Source: Isoperla grammatica (Eukaryota; Arthropoda; Insecta; Plecoptera; Perlodidae). Taken from it: a stretch of 64,000 nucleotides of DNA. Location of the stretch: positions 1 to 64,000 of the forward strand of contig CAMDTW010000632.1 of assembly GCA_945910005.1 (NCBI GenBank), written 5' to 3'. The translations under genes and the position numbers were made by a program. The notes beneath the pieces were generated by a model that saw only the letters and a program-made list of their open reading frames with translations, searched no databases and was not told where the DNA came from. This document shows, piece after piece, positions 63,701 to 64,000 of the stretch (position 1 is the first letter of the stretch; every line of letters starts with the position of its first letter).

Positions 63701-64000
63701 TCTGAAACAAGGCAAGACATGCACATCAACCACGGTACACTATCTCTCCACTAGGCCTGTAACTAGTACAGGGCCGGCCCTCGGACTGTATCCACCAGCC
63801 TGGTAGCCAGAGGGAACGGCTTCTTGGCTCCGCGACCCTCTGAAACAAGGCAAGACATGCACATCAACCACGGTACACTATCTCTCCACTAGGCCTGTAA
63901 CTAGTACAGGGCCCCTCGGACTGTATCCACCAGCCTGGTAGCCAGAGGGAACGGCTTCTTGGCTCCGCGACCCTCTGAAACAAGGCAAGACATGCACATC
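57647..64000 (-). repeat. Satellite S2 (134/138-bp monomers), open at the window end
   Basis: 47 head-to-tail units, spaced 134 or 138 bp apart (once 135, near 63912). The 4-bp difference is GGGCCC versus GGGCCGGCCC at the junction. On the minus strand each unit holds about 72 nt of intron with branch-site-like TTGAT, a pyrimidine tract and TTTCAG|AGGGTCGCGG, then the first 62 or so nt of exon 'a'. Few point variants occur: CTAGGCCTG/CTACGCCTG, GGGCTGGCC near 61040 and 61718, and a lone AAACAG near 60072. The 138-bp type dominates from about 62000 on, the 134-bp type near exon 'a'. Confidence 0.97.

Overview
Eukaryotic, most likely arthropod (insect) nuclear DNA. The evidence is spliceosomal exons with canonical GT/AG boundaries, hAT-like DNA transposons of a type common in arthropods, and a short run of the insect telomere-type motif CCTAA inside a repeat. 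No bacterial gene, rRNA, tRNA or CRISPR is visible. About 88% of the window is tandem repeat.

My reading is that the whole window lies inside ONE minus-strand gene. Three exons can be modelled, in transcription order: exon 'a' (57709-57605), exon 'b' (57111-56978) and exon 'c' (517-424). Each has a good acceptor and a GT donor, and the reading-frame phase agrees at both joins (phase 1 between a and b, phase 0 between b and c). A last exon may lie at 51-2. The encoded protein is not one I recognise. The a/b intron is an ordinary 493 nt, whereas the b/c intron is about 56.5 kb and is nearly all repeat.

Layout on the + strand: 1-517 exon c and possible 3' end; 518-1490 ordinary intron with an 18-G run; 1491-24003 array S1; 24004-26893 a 2.89-kb composite hAT-like element; 26894-34665 array S1; 34666-37551 a nearly identical second copy of the element; 37552-57050 array S1 running into exon b; 57112-57604 intron; 57605-57709 exon a; 57647-64000 (open at the window edge) array S2.

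The striking point is what the two arrays are made of. S1 (about 660 monomers of exactly 70 or 80 bp) is the 3' end of exon b plus the first bases of its intron, so every monomer carries a CAG|GTGAGTG 5' splice site. S2 (47 monomers of 134/138 bp) is the 3' end of the preceding intron plus the 5' part of exon a, so every monomer carries a TTTCAG|AG 3' splice site. One gene thus has a long train of acceptors before one exon and a longer train of donors after the next. The outermost unit of each train is joined to the complete exon, so the gene can still be read. This looks like a satellite born from exon-intron junctions and may be a previously undescribed arrangement. Its effect on splicing cannot be judged from sequence.

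The two transposon copies share target-site duplication, flanking variant and all but one base outside homopolymers, so they are one insertion later duplicated within the array and not two insertions.
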